A stretch of DNA of 64,000 bases from Ensifer adhaerens (lineage in GTDB: Bacteria; Pseudomonadota; Alphaproteobacteria; Rhizobiales; Rhizobiaceae), in NCBI GenBank assembly GCA_900215285.1, contig OCMG01000004.1, forward strand, positions 2,216,001-2,280,000. Direction: 5' to 3'. Numbering within the stretch: position 1 is the stretch's first letter; each line of letters begins with the position of its first letter. The notes below the pieces were generated by a model. The model was not told where the DNA came from. It saw only the letters and a program-made list of their open reading frames with translations, and searched no databases. Shown piece by piece: positions 8,699 through 17,748 of the stretch. The position numbers and the translations under genes are program-made.

Positions 8699-9298
8699 CT
8701 AGCCCTTGATCAGGTTTTCCAGCTTTTTCACGGCGACGTCACCGTCTTCACCATAGGCGATCGTGCCCTTGAAGCGGCCGCCGTTGTTCAGAAGGAAGAC
8801 AGAGGCGGTGTGGTCCATCGTATAATCGCCATCGGGCTTGCTGGGGTCGATCGGAACCTTCTTGGCATAGATGCGAAAGCCCTTGACCACTTCGGCGATC
8901 TTGGCCGGATCGCCCGATATGCCGATGATCCGCTTCGACACATTGGACACATATTCGTTCATGATCTGCGGCGTATCGCGTTCCGGATCGACGGTGACGA
9001 AATAGGCATGCATCTTCGTGCCGTCCGGGTCGACCTTCTGCAGCCATCCATCCATTTCGAAAAGCGTGGTGGGGCAAACGTCTGGGCAATGCGTGTAGCC
9101 GAAGAAGAGGGCAGTCGGCTTGTCCCGGAATGCAGCCTCCGTGATGGGCTTGCCGTTCTGGTCGACAAGCTGGAAGGGAACGCCATAGGGGCCGTCAGCC
9201 ACCTGCTGCTTGTCGCGCGAATATTCGAGCGTGAACCAGCCCAGGAAGCCCGCGAGGATCACGATCGCGACCCAGATGATGATGCTGGCCTGTTTCAT
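8699..9298 (-). CDS. SCO1/SenC family copper chaperone
   Basis: This 199-residue protein is anchored by an N-terminal helix (about 5-22), with the rest a thioredoxin-like fold in the periplasm. Copper-binding C71 and C75 in GYTHCPDVCPT and the distal H163 in YTMDHTASVF are present; VDPERDTP is also a family hallmark. Sco proteins deliver or reduce copper for assembly of the CuA centre of cytochrome c oxidase. No oxidase gene is in the window. A divergent chemoreceptor gene starts about 220 bases away. Confidence 0.93.
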   Translation of the reverse strand: MKQASIIIWVAIVILAGFLGWFTLEYSRDKQQVADGPYGVPFQLVDQNGKPITEAAFRDKPTALFFGYTHCPDVCPTTLFEMDGWLQKVDPDGTKMHAYFVTVDPERDTPQIMNEYVSNVSKRIIGISGDPAKIAEVVKGFRIYAKKVPIDPSKPDGDYTMDHTASVFLLNNGGRFKGTIAYGEDGDVAVKKLENLIKG

Positions 9299-9520
9299 GG
9301 CGCGTTTCTCCTGTTCCTGTTTTCCCGGCTCTTTCGGCCGAAGGTCGTTTTAGTGCGCCTCAGCGCGAGGGTAAACAGCCACATTGTCACAGCAAAGCGC
9401 GAAACTGAGCCCTCCGCGCCCCTTGAAGGCTCGGGGTTTGAGTTAGCAAATCTTTAAAAGTTGTTTGTCAGTGTCGTCGGTATTCAAGCCTGGGGCGGCA
9501 TTTTCATTAGGGACGTTCAT

Positions 9521-11578
9521 ATGAAACTTTCGGTCAGCCAGCGATTGTGGGTGTCTGGTGCCACGGCGTTCATCGGTATTGGTTCACTTCTGGCCGTTGG
9601 CTGGTATTCCTCCAGTTCCGTGTCGCGCGCACTCACCCATTCGCAATCGATCGATGCGATTGACAGGCAGGTGACGGATCTGCGCTTCGCCAATGAAGAG
9701 CTGCGCCTGGCTTCCATGGACATCATCATCGATCGCGCCGAGAAGCAGATCGGGCCTGAGCGCAAGGCCGTGCTGGAGGGGGCCGCGAAGACTCTCAAGG
9801 GTGGCGCCCCCGTCATTGCCACCTTCGCCAAGGCCGAAGGTCTGACCGTGGACGCTGACGCGCTTGCTGCGGACATTGACATCATCGTCAAGGCATCCGG
9901 GGAAGATTTGCCGGGGCTTGTGACCACGGGTGCGGCAGATGCGGAGTTCGACAAGATCGACAACGTGATCGATTCGACCGGCGACCGTATCCAGAAGGTT
10001 CTCGACGCCCTTGCCAATGCAACAAGCCAGGCGCAGCAACGCGAAGTTGCCACCGCCATTGCGCAGTCGCAATCCTCCGTGCTCTGGCAGGTTGTCATCG
10101 GTCTACTTGCCATCGTGTCGGCCGGCGGGCTGATCGCCTGGCAGTCGCGCAATATCCTGCTTGGACTGAACGCGGTTCGCCGCAGCATGAACCGCATTGC
10201 CGGCGGCGATATCGCCACCACCGTCGATGGTACGGACCGCGCCGATGAAATCGGCGAAATCGCGCGTGTGGCCGATGTGCTGCGCAAGGCGACGGTCGAG
10301 AAGGAGAGGGCGGAAGCCGCCGCACAGGAGGCGCGTCTCAGCGTCGACCGGGAGCGCAGCGAAAACGAGAGCGAACGCCAGCGCGACGAGGCTGAAATCC
10401 GCCGTTGCGTCACCATTCTCGCTGGCGGCCTCGCACGCCTGGCCGAGGGCGATCTGACCCAGCATATCGATGACCCCTTCCGGGCCGATCTGGAGCGCCT
10501 GCGCCAGGACTACAACGCGGCTGTCACGCGCCTGAGCACCGTGATCGGCAATATCACGGATCAGTCGTCCTCCATTCACTCGAGCAGCGTGCAGATCCGC
10601 ACCGCGGCCGACGATCTTGCCAAGCGAACCGAACAGCAGGCCGCGGCACTGGAAGAGACATCTTCGGCGCTGGAGCAGATCACGATCACCATGCGTACAT
10701 CCACGAGCAAGGCCGAGGAAGCCGGCGCGATGGTGGAAGGCACGAAGGTGCAGGCCGAACGCTCCACCACCGTCGTTCGCGAAGCGATGCAGGCGATGGA
10801 GCGGATCGAAAGCGCGTCTGCCGAAATCGGCAAAATCATCAATGTGATCGATGAAATCGCCTTCCAGACGAACCTTCTGGCGCTGAATGCCGGTGTCGAA
10901 GCCGCGCGTGCCGGTGAGGCGGGCAAGGGCTTTGCCGTCGTTGCCCAGGAAGTGCGCGAACTGGCCAACCGCGCGGCAGGCGCCGCCAAGGATATTAAGC
11001 AGCTCGTCGCGCGCTCCGGCGCGGAAGTCCAGACGGGGGCGGAGCTTGTCACCGCTACGGGACAGGCGCTCCGCGACATCGGAGCCGATGTCGTCAAGAT
11101 CAACGAACACATGATCTCGATCGTCAATGCAGCGCGCGAACAGAATGCCGGGCTGGTTGAAATCAATACCGCCATCGGCCAGATGGACCATGTCACGCAG
11201 CAGAATGCGGCCATGGTGGAACAGACGAATGCCGCCTGCCAGACGCTGAACGAAGATACGACCCGTCTGGAAAGCGTCATCTCCCAGTTCCGCACCAAGC
11301 TCGGCATGCCGGCCCAGATGCAGGCCGAACGTCCTGCCCTTCATGCCAACACGCCGATACCGCCACGCGCGCCCGTCGTCTCGACCGGCTTCAAGCCCAG
11401 CATTGCGCCTGCTCAGCCCGGTCAGCGGCCGCGCACGTCGCCGGCCCAGAGGCTGATGGGGCGGCTGGAAAACGCCTTCGGTGGGGCAACCTCCGGCGGT
11501 TCTTCCACCCTCCAGGTTTCCGGCCAGCGCGCCAGTACCCAAGCTTCTCCTTCAACCGATCAATGGGAAGAGTTCTGA
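9521..11578 (+). CDS. Methyl-accepting chemotaxis protein with CheR-binding tail
   Basis: The 685-residue receptor has a membrane helix at ~8-28, a periplasmic domain of ~160 residues, and a second helix near 187-208. A HAMP domain, a second HAMP-like segment near 305-350 and a long coiled-coil signalling domain follow (hairpin tip [22 protein letters not shown]). It ends QWEEF, an xWxxF pentapeptide of the kind that tethers CheR methyltransferase. ATG 9521 is preferred over an upstream TTG: AGGGA precedes it and the first membrane helix then follows directly. cheW follows at one base, so receptor and coupling protein are co-expressed. The ligand is unknown. Confidence 0.93.
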   Translation: MKLSVSQRLWVSGATAFIGIGSLLAVGWYSSSSVSRALTHSQSIDAIDRQVTDLRFANEELRLASMDIIIDRAEKQIGPERKAVLEGAAKTLKGGAPVIATFAKAEGLTVDADALAADIDIIVKASGEDLPGLVTTGAADAEFDKIDNVIDSTGDRIQKVLDALANATSQAQQREVATAIAQSQSSVLWQVVIGLLAIVSAGGLIAWQSRNILLGLNAVRRSMNRIAGGDIATTVDGTDRADEIGEIARVADVLRKATVEKERAEAAAQEARLSVDRERSENESERQRDEAEIRRCVTILAGGLARLAEGDLTQHIDDPFRADLERLRQDYNAAVTRLSTVIGNITDQSSSIHSSSVQIRTAADDLAKRTEQQAAALEETSSALEQITITMRTSTSKAEEAGAMVEGTKVQAERSTTVVREAMQAMERIESASAEIGKIINVIDEIAFQTNLLALNAGVEAARAGEAGKGFAVVAQEVRELANRAAGAAKDIKQLVARSGAEVQTGAELVTATGQALRDIGADVVKINEHMISIVNAAREQNAGLVEINTAIGQMDHVTQQNAAMVEQTNAACQTLNEDTTRLESVISQFRTKLGMPAQMQAERPALHANTPIPPRAPVVSTGFKPSIAPAQPGQRPRTSPAQRLMGRLENAFGGATSGGSSTLQVSGQRASTQASPSTDQWEEF

Positions 11579-11579
11579 A

Positions 11580-12044
11580 ATGACCAACGCCATCAAGCAG
11601 TCCGGAGCCTATCTGGAAATCGTCTCGTTCCATCTCGGAGAACAGGAATTCTGCATCGACATCATGGCCATCCGCGAAATTCGCGGCTGGGCGCCGGTGA
11701 CGCCGATGCCGCATACGCCGCGCTATGTGCTCGGCCTCATCAACCTGCGCGGCGCGGTAATCCCGGTGATCGACATGGCCTGCCGTCTCGGCATGGCGAT
11801 GACGGAGCCGTCGGAGCGCTCGGCCATCATCGTCACGGATATCAAGGGCAAGCTCGTCGGCCTGCTGGTCGAGCAGGTCTCGGACATGATGTCGATCAAG
11901 TCGGAAGACCTGCAGCCGGCGCCGGAGATCATCCCGGAGGCCCAGCGCGCCTTCTGCCGCGGCATCGTCGCGCTCGAGAAGAACATGGTCTGCTTCCTCA
12001 ACCTCGACACCGTCATTGCCGACGAATTGTCGATGGCTGCCTGA
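11580..12044 (+). CDS. cheW: Chemotaxis coupling protein CheW
   Basis: The 154-residue protein is a single CheW domain: FHLGEQEFCIDIMAIREI, then the hallmark NLRGAVIPVIDM and RSAIIVTDIKGKLVGLLVEQV. CheW links receptors to the CheA kinase. It starts one base after the MCP stop (TGAAATGA) without a strong independent ribosome site, consistent with coupling. No cheA or cheY is nearby, so this is a satellite receptor-CheW unit working with a kinase encoded elsewhere. The transcript probably ends at the terminator at 12079. Confidence 0.93.
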   Translation: MTNAIKQSGAYLEIVSFHLGEQEFCIDIMAIREIRGWAPVTPMPHTPRYVLGLINLRGAVIPVIDMACRLGMAMTEPSERSAIIVTDIKGKLVGLLVEQVSDMMSIKSEDLQPAPEIIPEAQRAFCRGIVALEKNMVCFLNLDTVIADELSMAA

Positions 12045-12078
12045 GCAAGCGCCGGAAGTCTCACCGCTTCGATTGATC

Positions 12079-12125
12079 GCCCACCTCCAGCGCCTGTATG
12101 GCACCGGAGGTGGGCTGTCTTTTTC
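12079..12125 (+). terminator. Rho-independent terminator after mcp-cheW
   Basis: GCCCACCTCC (12079-12088) pairs perfectly with GGAGGTGGGC (12106-12115) and is followed by TGTCTTTTT. It lies between the converging cheW and creA-like genes. Confidence 0.85.
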
Positions 12126-12152
12126 TGGCAGGGGTTTGGCTCCAAGGCGGGC

Positions 12153-12653
12153 TTACTTCGTGCCCGGCTTGCCCTTTTCCCAGGTGACGTTCTGGTTGAA
12201 GAGGGGCACGGTCGAGATCGACATCTTGGCCGAGCCATCGACGATCTGGCGCGAATGAACCAGATAGATCAGCGTATCGTTCTGCTTGTCGTAAATGCGG
12301 TTGACGACCAGCTTCTTCCAGATGAGCGAGAGGCCCGACTTGAAGACCTCCTCGCCACCCTTGCCGAGATCGATGTCGCCAATCTCGATCGGGCCCGTCT
12401 GGCGGCAGGCTATCGAATTGTTGGAAGGGTCCTCGAACCATTTTCCGTTCTTCAGCCGGTCGACGACGGAACGGTCGAAATAGGTGACATGGCAGGTCAC
12501 GCCCTTGACCTTCGGGTCGGTCAGCGCGTCGATCATGATGTCGTTCCCCATCCAGTCGACGCCGACCTGGCCAACGACTTCCGCCCTGGCTGCCGGGCCG
12601 CCCAAGACGACTGCCGCTGCCATCGCCGCTGCAAATTGCGCCATGCGCTTCAT
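12153..12653 (-). CDS. creA: CreA family periplasmic protein
   Basis: This 166-residue protein has a clear signal peptide (KRMAQFAAAMAAAVVLGGPAARAE) followed by the CreA pattern: VGQVGVDWMGNDI, GVTCHVTYFDR and the DPSNNSIACRQTGPI segment. Conserved cysteines fall in VTCHVT and SIACRQ. CreA proteins are widespread small periplasmic proteins of unknown function, named from the E. coli cre locus without being part of that two-component system. Nothing nearby hints at its role. Confidence 0.88.
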   Translation of the reverse strand: MKRMAQFAAAMAAAVVLGGPAARAEVVGQVGVDWMGNDIMIDALTDPKVKGVTCHVTYFDRSVVDRLKNGKWFEDPSNNSIACRQTGPIEIGDIDLGKGGEEVFKSGLSLIWKKLVVNRIYDKQNDTLIYLVHSRQIVDGSAKMSISTVPLFNQNVTWEKGKPGTK

Positions 12654-12792
12654 GGACTATCCTTCCTCGTTTTCCGCGATCACGTGTCGCTTGTGAACCA
12701 GACATAGAAAGCGCCGGCTTCGCTTTCAATCCGGCTTGCGTGCGAAAGGCTTGCTGGTACAGTCGCCGCAGGGGCTCCCGGGGGATTGAAAA

Positions 12793-13371
12793 ATGACAAA
12801 AGGCAGGTTGGAAGCGTTTTCCGACGGCGTGATCGCGATCATCATCACCATCATGGTGCTGGAGTTGAAGGTGCCGCATGGCGAGTCACTGCAGGATCTG
12901 CTGCCGCTCTGGCCCGTCTTTCTCGCCTATGTCCTCAGCTTCGTCCATGTCGGCATCTACTGGAGCAATCATCATCACATGATCCATGCGGTGAAACATG
13001 TGACGGGCGGCGCGCTCTGGGCCAATCTCCATCTTCTCTTCTGGCTCTCGCTGGTTCCCGTCACCACCGAATGGATGGGGGAGACGCATTTCTCGACCAT
13101 TCCCGTGGTGATCTATGGCGTGGTCATGCTGATGGCCGCGATCGCCTATTATATCCTCGCTCATTTCCTGATTGCGATCCATGGGCGCGACTCCGATTTC
13201 GCCAAGGCACTCGGTGGCGACGCCAAGGGCATTTTCTCGGCGGTCGCCTATGTGGTCGCCTTGCCGGCAGCCTTTGTCACACCGATCATTTCGGTCGCCA
13301 TCTACGTGACGATCGCGATCATCTGGTTCATTCCGGACAGGCGATTCGAGCGAAAGCTTTCTCCCTCGTGA
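12793..13371 (+). CDS. TMEM175-like putative potassium channel (DUF1211)
   Basis: This 192-residue membrane protein begins TKGRLEAFSDGVIAIIITIM, containing the FSDG signature of the TMEM175/DUF1211 family, followed by the HxxHH-like loop (WSNHHHMIHAV) and four more membrane helices. Bacterial members form tetrameric potassium-selective leak channels with the first helix lining the pore. The family assignment is from the signature; ion selectivity is inferred from characterised homologues. The gene is monocistronic by position. Confidence 0.85.
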   Translation: MTKGRLEAFSDGVIAIIITIMVLELKVPHGESLQDLLPLWPVFLAYVLSFVHVGIYWSNHHHMIHAVKHVTGGALWANLHLLFWLSLVPVTTEWMGETHFSTIPVVIYGVVMLMAAIAYYILAHFLIAIHGRDSDFAKALGGDAKGIFSAVAYVVALPAAFVTPIISVAIYVTIAIIWFIPDRRFERKLSPS

Positions 13372-13459
13372 GCTTCGGACTTGACGACCGGCAAGATACA
13401 TTCGAAATATCATATTTTAGTTGAGATGGATCAACGCCGTTGGGGGTCTTCGGCGTAGC

Positions 13460-13478
13460 CTTTTCCTTGTTTGAAAAG
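13460..13478 (+). repeat. Small hairpin just before a ribosome binding site
   Basis: CCTTTTC and GAAAAGG form a 7-bp hairpin ending only a few bases before AAAGGGG, the presumed ribosome site of the 64-residue ORF at 13493. It has no T-run, so it looks like a leader structure and not a terminator. Confidence 0.35.
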
Positions 13479-13492
13479 GAAAGGGGACTTCC

Positions 13493-13687
13493 ATGTTCCG
13501 GCTGATTGCCATTCTTTACGTGCTTGTTGCCACAGTTCTCGCCGGGATCGCTGTCACCGCGGTGCTGTCACTCGGACATTTCGGGCGGTCTGATATCGCG
13601 CTTTCGGCACTCGCCGGTGCAGTCGTTGCGCTGCCGGTAGCCTGGATTGTCGGCAAGCGTCTCTTCGTGCTCACGCGCAGCGCCTGA
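13493..13687 (+). CDS. Small two-helix membrane protein, unknown function
   Basis: The 64-residue product has one hydrophobic helix at ~4-27 (MFRLIAILYVLVATVLAGIA) and a second at ~38-53, with a short polar loop containing HFGRSD, and ends VLTRSA. It has a ribosome site (AAGGGGACTTCC) just before ATG 13493. I do not recognise a named family; such two-helix small proteins are common hypotheticals in Rhizobiaceae. It lies 50 bases ahead of the L,D-transpeptidase gene and could share a transcript with it. Confidence 0.6.
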   Translation: MFRLIAILYVLVATVLAGIAVTAVLSLGHFGRSDIALSALAGAVVALPVAWIVGKRLFVLTRSA

Positions 13688-13738
13688 TCGACGCACGGCG
13701 AAGAAAGCCACGCGCCAGCCGGCGCGTGCATAAACCGG

Positions 13739-14791
13739 GTGACGATGATTGTCCGGAGACCGCCGATGACCCTGCTGAAGACCAAGCCCAGGACGCAGGT
13801 CGTGGCCGCGAGGCTGCGAACCGTGCTGCCGAGACTGGCGGCGTTCGCAGGTCTTGCGCTGTCGCTGTCGGCCTGCGTGGGCGCGGACGGCAGACCGTTC
13901 GATCTGAAGGACGGCAGGCCGCTGGTGGGAGATGCCCGCAACCCGTCGAAGATCCCGTTCTTCCCCGATACGGGCTCGATGAATGCGGAGCGCTTCGGCG
14001 ATCAGACCTTCCCGGTCTTCATGCAGCCAACGGGCACGCCCTATGCGCTGCAGCCGCAGGGCTCGCAGCCGCCGCAAAGCGGGTACCAGTCTCCGCCAAC
14101 CTCCACCAGGCTCGACCCGTCGCGGGTGAGGGGGCCGCGCGCATACTATCCGACTGCGCCGTCCTCCCTTGGCGAGCAATCGTCGGTGCGCCCGTCGCTC
14201 TCTGCGCCGCAGGCGCAATCCCAGAGCCGGGTGGCAAGGCTCGATCCGGACGTCTGGAACCGCTACGGTCCGATGGATGACGCGGGGCATCTGCTCCCGG
14301 CGATCCCGATCGAAAGGGTGAACCCCAGCCTGCTGCGTCAGAAGGTGGACTATCCGACCACGGAAAAGCCTGGCACGCTGGTGGTGGATACGCGCTCGCG
14401 CTATCTCTATCTCGTGCAGGGCAATGGCCAGGCGCTGCGTTACGGCGTGGGCCTTGGTCGGCAGGGCTATGCCTGGTCCGGGCGGGGCATCATCCGCTAC
14501 AAGCAGCAATGGCCGCGCTGGACCCCGACGGACGGCATGGCGGAGGCCTCCACCGATATCAACAACATCAAGGTCCGCGGCGGCATGGTGGCGGGCATCG
14601 AGAATCCGCTCGGCGCAAGAGCGCTCTACATCTACAAGGATGGCAAGGACACGCTCTATCGCGTCCACGGTACGCCCGACTGGCAATCGGTGGGCAAGCA
14701 GGTCTCGTCCGGCTGCGTACGCATGTACAACCAGGATGTTGTCGACCTCTATAACCGTGTCCGCGACGGTGCTGTCATCGTGGTGATGTAG
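13739..14791 (+). CDS. L,D-transpeptidase (YkuD/ErfK) lipoprotein
   Basis: The protein has a hydrophobic N-terminus ending in a lipobox-like LALSLSAC (Cys near residue 46 of the longest frame), a long Pro/Ser/Gln-rich linker, and a C-terminal YkuD domain. The domain carries VDTRSRYLYLV, GVGLGRQGYAW and the catalytic HGT...SSGCVRM. This class forms 3-3 cross-links in peptidoglycan or attaches proteins to it, which is prominent in polar-growing Rhizobiales. Three starts are possible: GTG 13739, ATG 13745 and ATG 13766. The last gives the most typical signal sequence, so the true start may be slightly downstream. Confidence 0.9.
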   Translation: MTMIVRRPPMTLLKTKPRTQVVAARLRTVLPRLAAFAGLALSLSACVGADGRPFDLKDGRPLVGDARNPSKIPFFPDTGSMNAERFGDQTFPVFMQPTGTPYALQPQGSQPPQSGYQSPPTSTRLDPSRVRGPRAYYPTAPSSLGEQSSVRPSLSAPQAQSQSRVARLDPDVWNRYGPMDDAGHLLPAIPIERVNPSLLRQKVDYPTTEKPGTLVVDTRSRYLYLVQGNGQALRYGVGLGRQGYAWSGRGIIRYKQQWPRWTPTDGMAEASTDINNIKVRGGMVAGIENPLGARALYIYKDGKDTLYRVHGTPDWQSVGKQVSSGCVRMYNQDVVDLYNRVRDGAVIVVM

Positions 14792-14875
14792 ACGTTCTTT
14801 ATCGGCATGTCTGACCGAGATCAGAGACGCCGAATCGATTTTCATAAAATCTTTCCTTCTCAGGTCCCGGGCGGG

Positions 14876-14900
14876 GGAACTTTAGCTTCGGGTCGCCGTT
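14876..14900 (+). promoter_or_regulatory. EcfG/RpoE2-type general stress promoter
   Basis: GGAAC (14876-14880), a spacer of exactly 16 bases, then CGTT (14897-14900). This matches the alphaproteobacterial general-stress sigma factor consensus GGAAC-N16/17-CGTT. It lies 45 bases upstream of the DUF982 gene on the same strand. Confidence 0.72.
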
Positions 14901-14944
14901 TTGTGTCCGGCGCCGGTTGTGCGCTTGAGAATGCGAGGAGTTTT

Positions 14945-15289
14945 ATGATGTTGTTGGTTTCTGTGCGTTGGACGACGCCCGTGTTGGTCACGTTCGCAAA
15001 TGGCGCCGTTCGTCAGTTCGATTGCGTTCACGATGCGCTTGATTGCCTGCAGCACGAATGGCCGTCCCCCCGCGGAAGGCGCCACGACAAGGCCGTAGAG
15101 GTTCTGGGCGCCGCGTTGGCGCGCCTTGCGCCGGTGGAGGAGGCCCGCAAGGCATTTGTGTCCGCATGCGTGGAGGCGGGCATTCTGGCTCCGCAGGCGG
15201 CTCGCAAAGAGCGCAAGGCCCGCAAGCTGAAGCAGGCGCTGGCTGGAGAGCGGCACGCCGCTCCGTCAGGCCTTCAGGTGCCCGGCTGA
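14945..15289 (+). CDS. DUF982 family protein
   Basis: The 114-residue product shows the DUF982 layout: WTTPVLVTFANGAVRQFDCV, DALDCLQHEWPSPRGRRHDKA, and VEEARKAFVSACVEAGIL, followed by a basic tail. DUF982 proteins are small, of unknown function, and almost restricted to Rhizobiales, often in many paralogues. ATG at 14945 or 14948 follows GAGGAG at 14934-14939; the frame is open upstream but homology begins here. A general-stress promoter pattern precedes the gene, suggesting induction in stationary phase or under stress. Confidence 0.8.
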   Translation: MMLLVSVRWTTPVLVTFANGAVRQFDCVHDALDCLQHEWPSPRGRRHDKAVEVLGAALARLAPVEEARKAFVSACVEAGILAPQAARKERKARKLKQALAGERHAAPSGLQVPG

Positions 15290-15300
15290 GCGCTTGCGGG

Positions 15301-15756
15301 TCATTCGTGGCTGACGGCGCTGTCCAGCGCCGTCTTCAGCTTGAGCACCCTGTTGCGCATTTCATCCAGATCATCCACTCCGCATCCGACCAGATAGCCT
15401 ATCGCTGGCGCGATCTTGTCGAGCGCCTGGCGGCGTGTCGCCTTGCCGCGCTCCGTCAGCGAAATGACGACCTGACGCTCGTCGTTTTCGTCGCGTGTGC
15501 GTGTGATCATGCCGAGCTTCTCCAGCCGCTTCAGAAGAGGCGAGAGCGTGCCGGAATCGAGGTCGAGCTTGGCGCCGATTTCCTTGACGGTTTGTCCGTT
15601 GCGCTCCCAGAGCACCATCATCACGATATATTGCGGATACGTGAGGCCAAGGGAGTCCAGCAACGGCTTGTAAGCGCGATTGAACGCGTGCGCCGCCGAA
15701 TAGACCGCAAAGCAGAGCTGTTGCTCGAGTTTGAGAACATTATCCTGTGGTTTCAT
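15301..15756 (-). CDS. ohrR: OhrR, MarR-family organic peroxide sensor
   Basis: This 151-residue MarR-fold repressor has the OhrR reactive cysteine C15 in the N-terminal [12 protein letters not shown] helix. The winged helix-turn-helix ([24 protein letters not shown]) and the Arg-Asp wing ([16 protein letters not shown]) follow. Organic hydroperoxides oxidise the cysteine and release the operator. The gene is divergent from ohr, the standard arrangement, and an operator-like inverted repeat lies between them at 15822-15842. ATG 15756 is chosen over an upstream start because family members begin just before the EQQLCF helix. Confidence 0.93.
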   Translation of the reverse strand: MKPQDNVLKLEQQLCFAVYSAAHAFNRAYKPLLDSLGLTYPQYIVMMVLWERNGQTVKEIGAKLDLDSGTLSPLLKRLEKLGMITRTRDENDERQVVISLTERGKATRRQALDKIAPAIGYLVGCGVDDLDEMRNRVLKLKTALDSAVSHE

Positions 15757-15821
15757 GGCCTTGCTCCCCAAATTCCCCGACCAGTGATAACAGGCCAGCA
15801 AAAATCCTGCAAAATCCTATT

Positions 15822-15842
15822 GCGCACAATATAATTATGCGC
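15822..15842. promoter_or_regulatory. Candidate OhrR operator between ohrR and ohr
   Basis: A 21-bp imperfect palindrome: outer arms GCGCA and TGCGC, inner AAT and ATT, with 8 of 10 positions matching around an AT-rich centre. It is about 43 bases before the ohr start and 66 bases before the ohrR start, where a shared repressor would act on both promoters. Confidence 0.6.
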
Positions 15843-15884
15843 TATTTAAAATGCAACAGCAACCCCTGAAGGATGGAGATTGAA

Positions 15885-16304
15885 ATGTCTGTAGCTTACA
15901 CTGCCAATGCAACGGCAACCGGCGGCGGCCGCAACGGTCACACCAAGTCGGACGACGGCGTGATCGACCTGAACCTGACGGTTCCGAAGGGTCTCGGCGG
16001 CGACGGCGCGCGCGGCACCAACCCGGAACAGCTTTTTGCCTCGGGCTATGCTGCCTGCTTCCTCGGCGCGCTGCGCTATGTGGCCGGCCAGGCCAAGGTA
16101 AAGCTGCCGGAAGAAACCAGCGTTTCCGTCAGCGTTGGCATCGGTCCGCGCGAAGGCGGCTTCGAGATCCATCCGTCCGTTTCGGTCTCGATCCCCGGTT
16201 TCGATCGCGCGCAGGCTGAAGACCTCGTCGCCAAGGCGCACCAGGTTTGCCCCTATAGCCACGCGATGCGCACGCCGAAGGAAGTGGCAGCCGTGCTCGC
16301 CTGA
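15885..16304 (+). CDS. ohr: Organic hydroperoxide reductase Ohr
   Basis: This 139-residue OsmC/Ohr protein carries both redox cysteines, C58 in GYAACFLGAL and C122 in HQVCPYSHA, and the GTNPEQLFA motif near 45-53. It reduces fatty-acid and alkyl hydroperoxides using lipoylated protein as electron donor. ATG 15885 is preferred to ATG 15873 because GGAG lies six bases upstream and the family begins near this point. It is divergent from ohrR, giving peroxide-induced expression. Confidence 0.95.
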   Translation: MSVAYTANATATGGGRNGHTKSDDGVIDLNLTVPKGLGGDGARGTNPEQLFASGYAACFLGALRYVAGQAKVKLPEETSVSVSVGIGPREGGFEIHPSVSVSIPGFDRAQAEDLVAKAHQVCPYSHAMRTPKEVAAVLA

Positions 16305-16310
16305 GCCGAT

Positions 16311-16775
16311 TTAGACGTCTCTTGAAATGACCAGTAGATTCTGCCGCAGGTGATCGCCATCGCCTTGCGGCAGTTTCTTTTCGAGATCCGCATGCTCGGC
16401 CACCCAGATGGGGGTCGCTTCGGCCAGAAGGGCCAGTCCTTCTGCCGTCAGCTTCAGCCGCTTTTCGCGCCGATCCTTTTCGCCGGTGACAATTTCAACA
16501 AGCCCGCGGCGTGTCAGCGGCTTCAGAACCGCCGTCAGGGTCGTGCGATCCATCGCCAGCAAGTCTGCAACCGGTGACATGGCCGGCGGCTCCGGGCGGT
16601 TCAGCGACATGAGCAGCGAGAACTGTCCGTTGTTGATCCCCAGATGCCGGAAGGCGCGGTCGAACCGCCGTGCCAACGCCCGCGCTGCGCGCTGCGTATG
16701 AAGGCACAGGCAGTGATCGCGAACATGCAGCGTGGTTTGATAGGGGACGGTGGAGGGGTTTGACATGTCCGTCAT
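16311..16775 (-). CDS. MarR family transcriptional regulator
   Basis: The 154-residue protein has the MarR winged-helix fold: a helical N-terminus with CLCLHTQRAARAL, the recognition region (SPVADLLAMDRTTLTAVLKPL) and wing RREKRLKLTAEG. Two cysteines close together (C23, C25) in the dimerisation helix could be redox-active. It is divergent from the VOC-domain gene; a near-palindrome in the shared promoter (16777-16796) suggests it controls both. Starts at 16775 or 16766 are equally possible. The effector is unknown. Confidence 0.85.
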   Translation of the reverse strand: MTDMSNPSTVPYQTTLHVRDHCLCLHTQRAARALARRFDRAFRHLGINNGQFSLLMSLNRPEPPAMSPVADLLAMDRTTLTAVLKPLTRRGLVEIVTGEKDRREKRLKLTAEGLALLAEATPIWVAEHADLEKKLPQGDGDHLRQNLLVISRDV

Positions 16776-16776
16776 G

Positions 16777-16796
16777 ATATGTTGGTATCAACCTAT
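16777..16796. promoter_or_regulatory. Candidate MarR operator
   Basis: A 20-bp imperfect palindrome centred on TTGGT-ATCAA with outer ATAT/CTAT arms (8 of 10 pairs). It begins right after the MarR start codon and lies 38 bases before the VOC gene, the usual position for an autorepressor site. Confidence 0.5.
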
Positions 16797-16833
16797 AGTC
16801 AAATATCTTATTTTCACTATGGCGGAGGAACCC

Positions 16834-17625
16834 ATGGCAGGCGAGGGAAATTTCATCTGGCACGAATTGATGACGCCAGACACGGCCGCGGCCGCGGAGT
16901 TCTATAGCGCGGTGGTGGGCTGGAAGGCTGAAAAGGCCGACAACACGACGGCCGGCGGGATGGACTATACGCTGTTCAAGATCGCAGGCTTCGACATGGG
17001 CTCTGCCGGCATGATGGCGCTGACGCCGGAGATGCGCGCCGGCGGCGCGCGGCCTGCCTGGATCGGTTATGTCTTTGTCGATGACGTGGACGCCAAGACT
17101 GCCGAGGTGACGACGCGGGGCGGGGCAGTCCATATGGGGCCGACCGACATTCCGGGTATCGGCCGTTTCTCGGTCGTTGCCGATCCGCACGGCGCGACCT
17201 TCTATCTCTTCAAGCCCAACATGCCGGATGGGCCGATGCCGGACATGCCGAAGCCGGGCACGCCGGGCACTTTCGGCTGGAACGAGCTCAATGCCGGCAA
17301 TCTCGACGAGGCCTTCGATTTCTATTCCGGTCTGTTCGGCTGGACCAAAACCATGGCGGTGCCGATGGGCGAGTTGGGCGTCTATCAGGTCTTTGCCCAG
17401 GAGGGCCGGGATATCGGCGGCATGATGCGGAAACTTGATCATGTCCCGGTGCCATTCTGGCAGTTCTACATTACCGTCGATGGCATCGATGCGGCGGTCG
17501 AACGGGTGAAGGCCCATGGCGGTTCGATCACCAACGGTCCGCACCCCGTGCCGGGCGATGCCTGGATCGTCGAGGGCATGGATCCGCAGGGGGCGAAATT
17601 CGCGCTGACGGCGGGAAAGCGATAA
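16834..17625 (+). CDS. Two-domain VOC (glyoxalase/bleomycin-resistance fold) protein
   Basis: The 263-residue protein has two tandem VOC domains, ~7-125 (FIWHELMTPDTAAAAEFYSAVVGW) and ~138-260 (FGWNELNAGNLDEAFDFYSGLFGW). The two domains repeat the same opening and the FYSxxxGW turn. Proteins of this layout are annotated as Cfp30B-like or hydroxylase-like, but the reaction is not known. ATG 16834 follows GGAGGA at 5 bases; ATG 16819 is possible. Divergent from, and probably controlled by, the adjacent MarR regulator. Confidence 0.82.
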   Translation: MAGEGNFIWHELMTPDTAAAAEFYSAVVGWKAEKADNTTAGGMDYTLFKIAGFDMGSAGMMALTPEMRAGGARPAWIGYVFVDDVDAKTAEVTTRGGAVHMGPTDIPGIGRFSVVADPHGATFYLFKPNMPDGPMPDMPKPGTPGTFGWNELNAGNLDEAFDFYSGLFGWTKTMAVPMGELGVYQVFAQEGRDIGGMMRKLDHVPVPFWQFYITVDGIDAAVERVKAHGGSITNGPHPVPGDAWIVEGMDPQGAKFALTAGKR

Positions 17626-17668
17626 TCCGCTATTGCCCCGGGATTTTACGTCTCCTGTTTATGGTTGA

Positions 17669-17700
17669 AAGCCGGCGCGCCATGCCTGCCGGCTTTTTTT
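17669..17700 (+). terminator. Rho-independent terminator after the VOC gene
   Basis: AAGCCGGC and GCCGGCTT form an 8-bp stem followed by a T-run of about seven. It is between the converging VOC and CDGSH genes. Confidence 0.85.
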
Positions 17701-17748
17701 GGGCGGATATGCATCGACGAGGGACAGGATTGTCCCGACCCGCTGCGA

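Noticed and set aside
13425..13440. GGATCAACGCCGTT as a second general-stress promoter
   Set aside because: It lacks GGAAC and the 16-17 base spacing.
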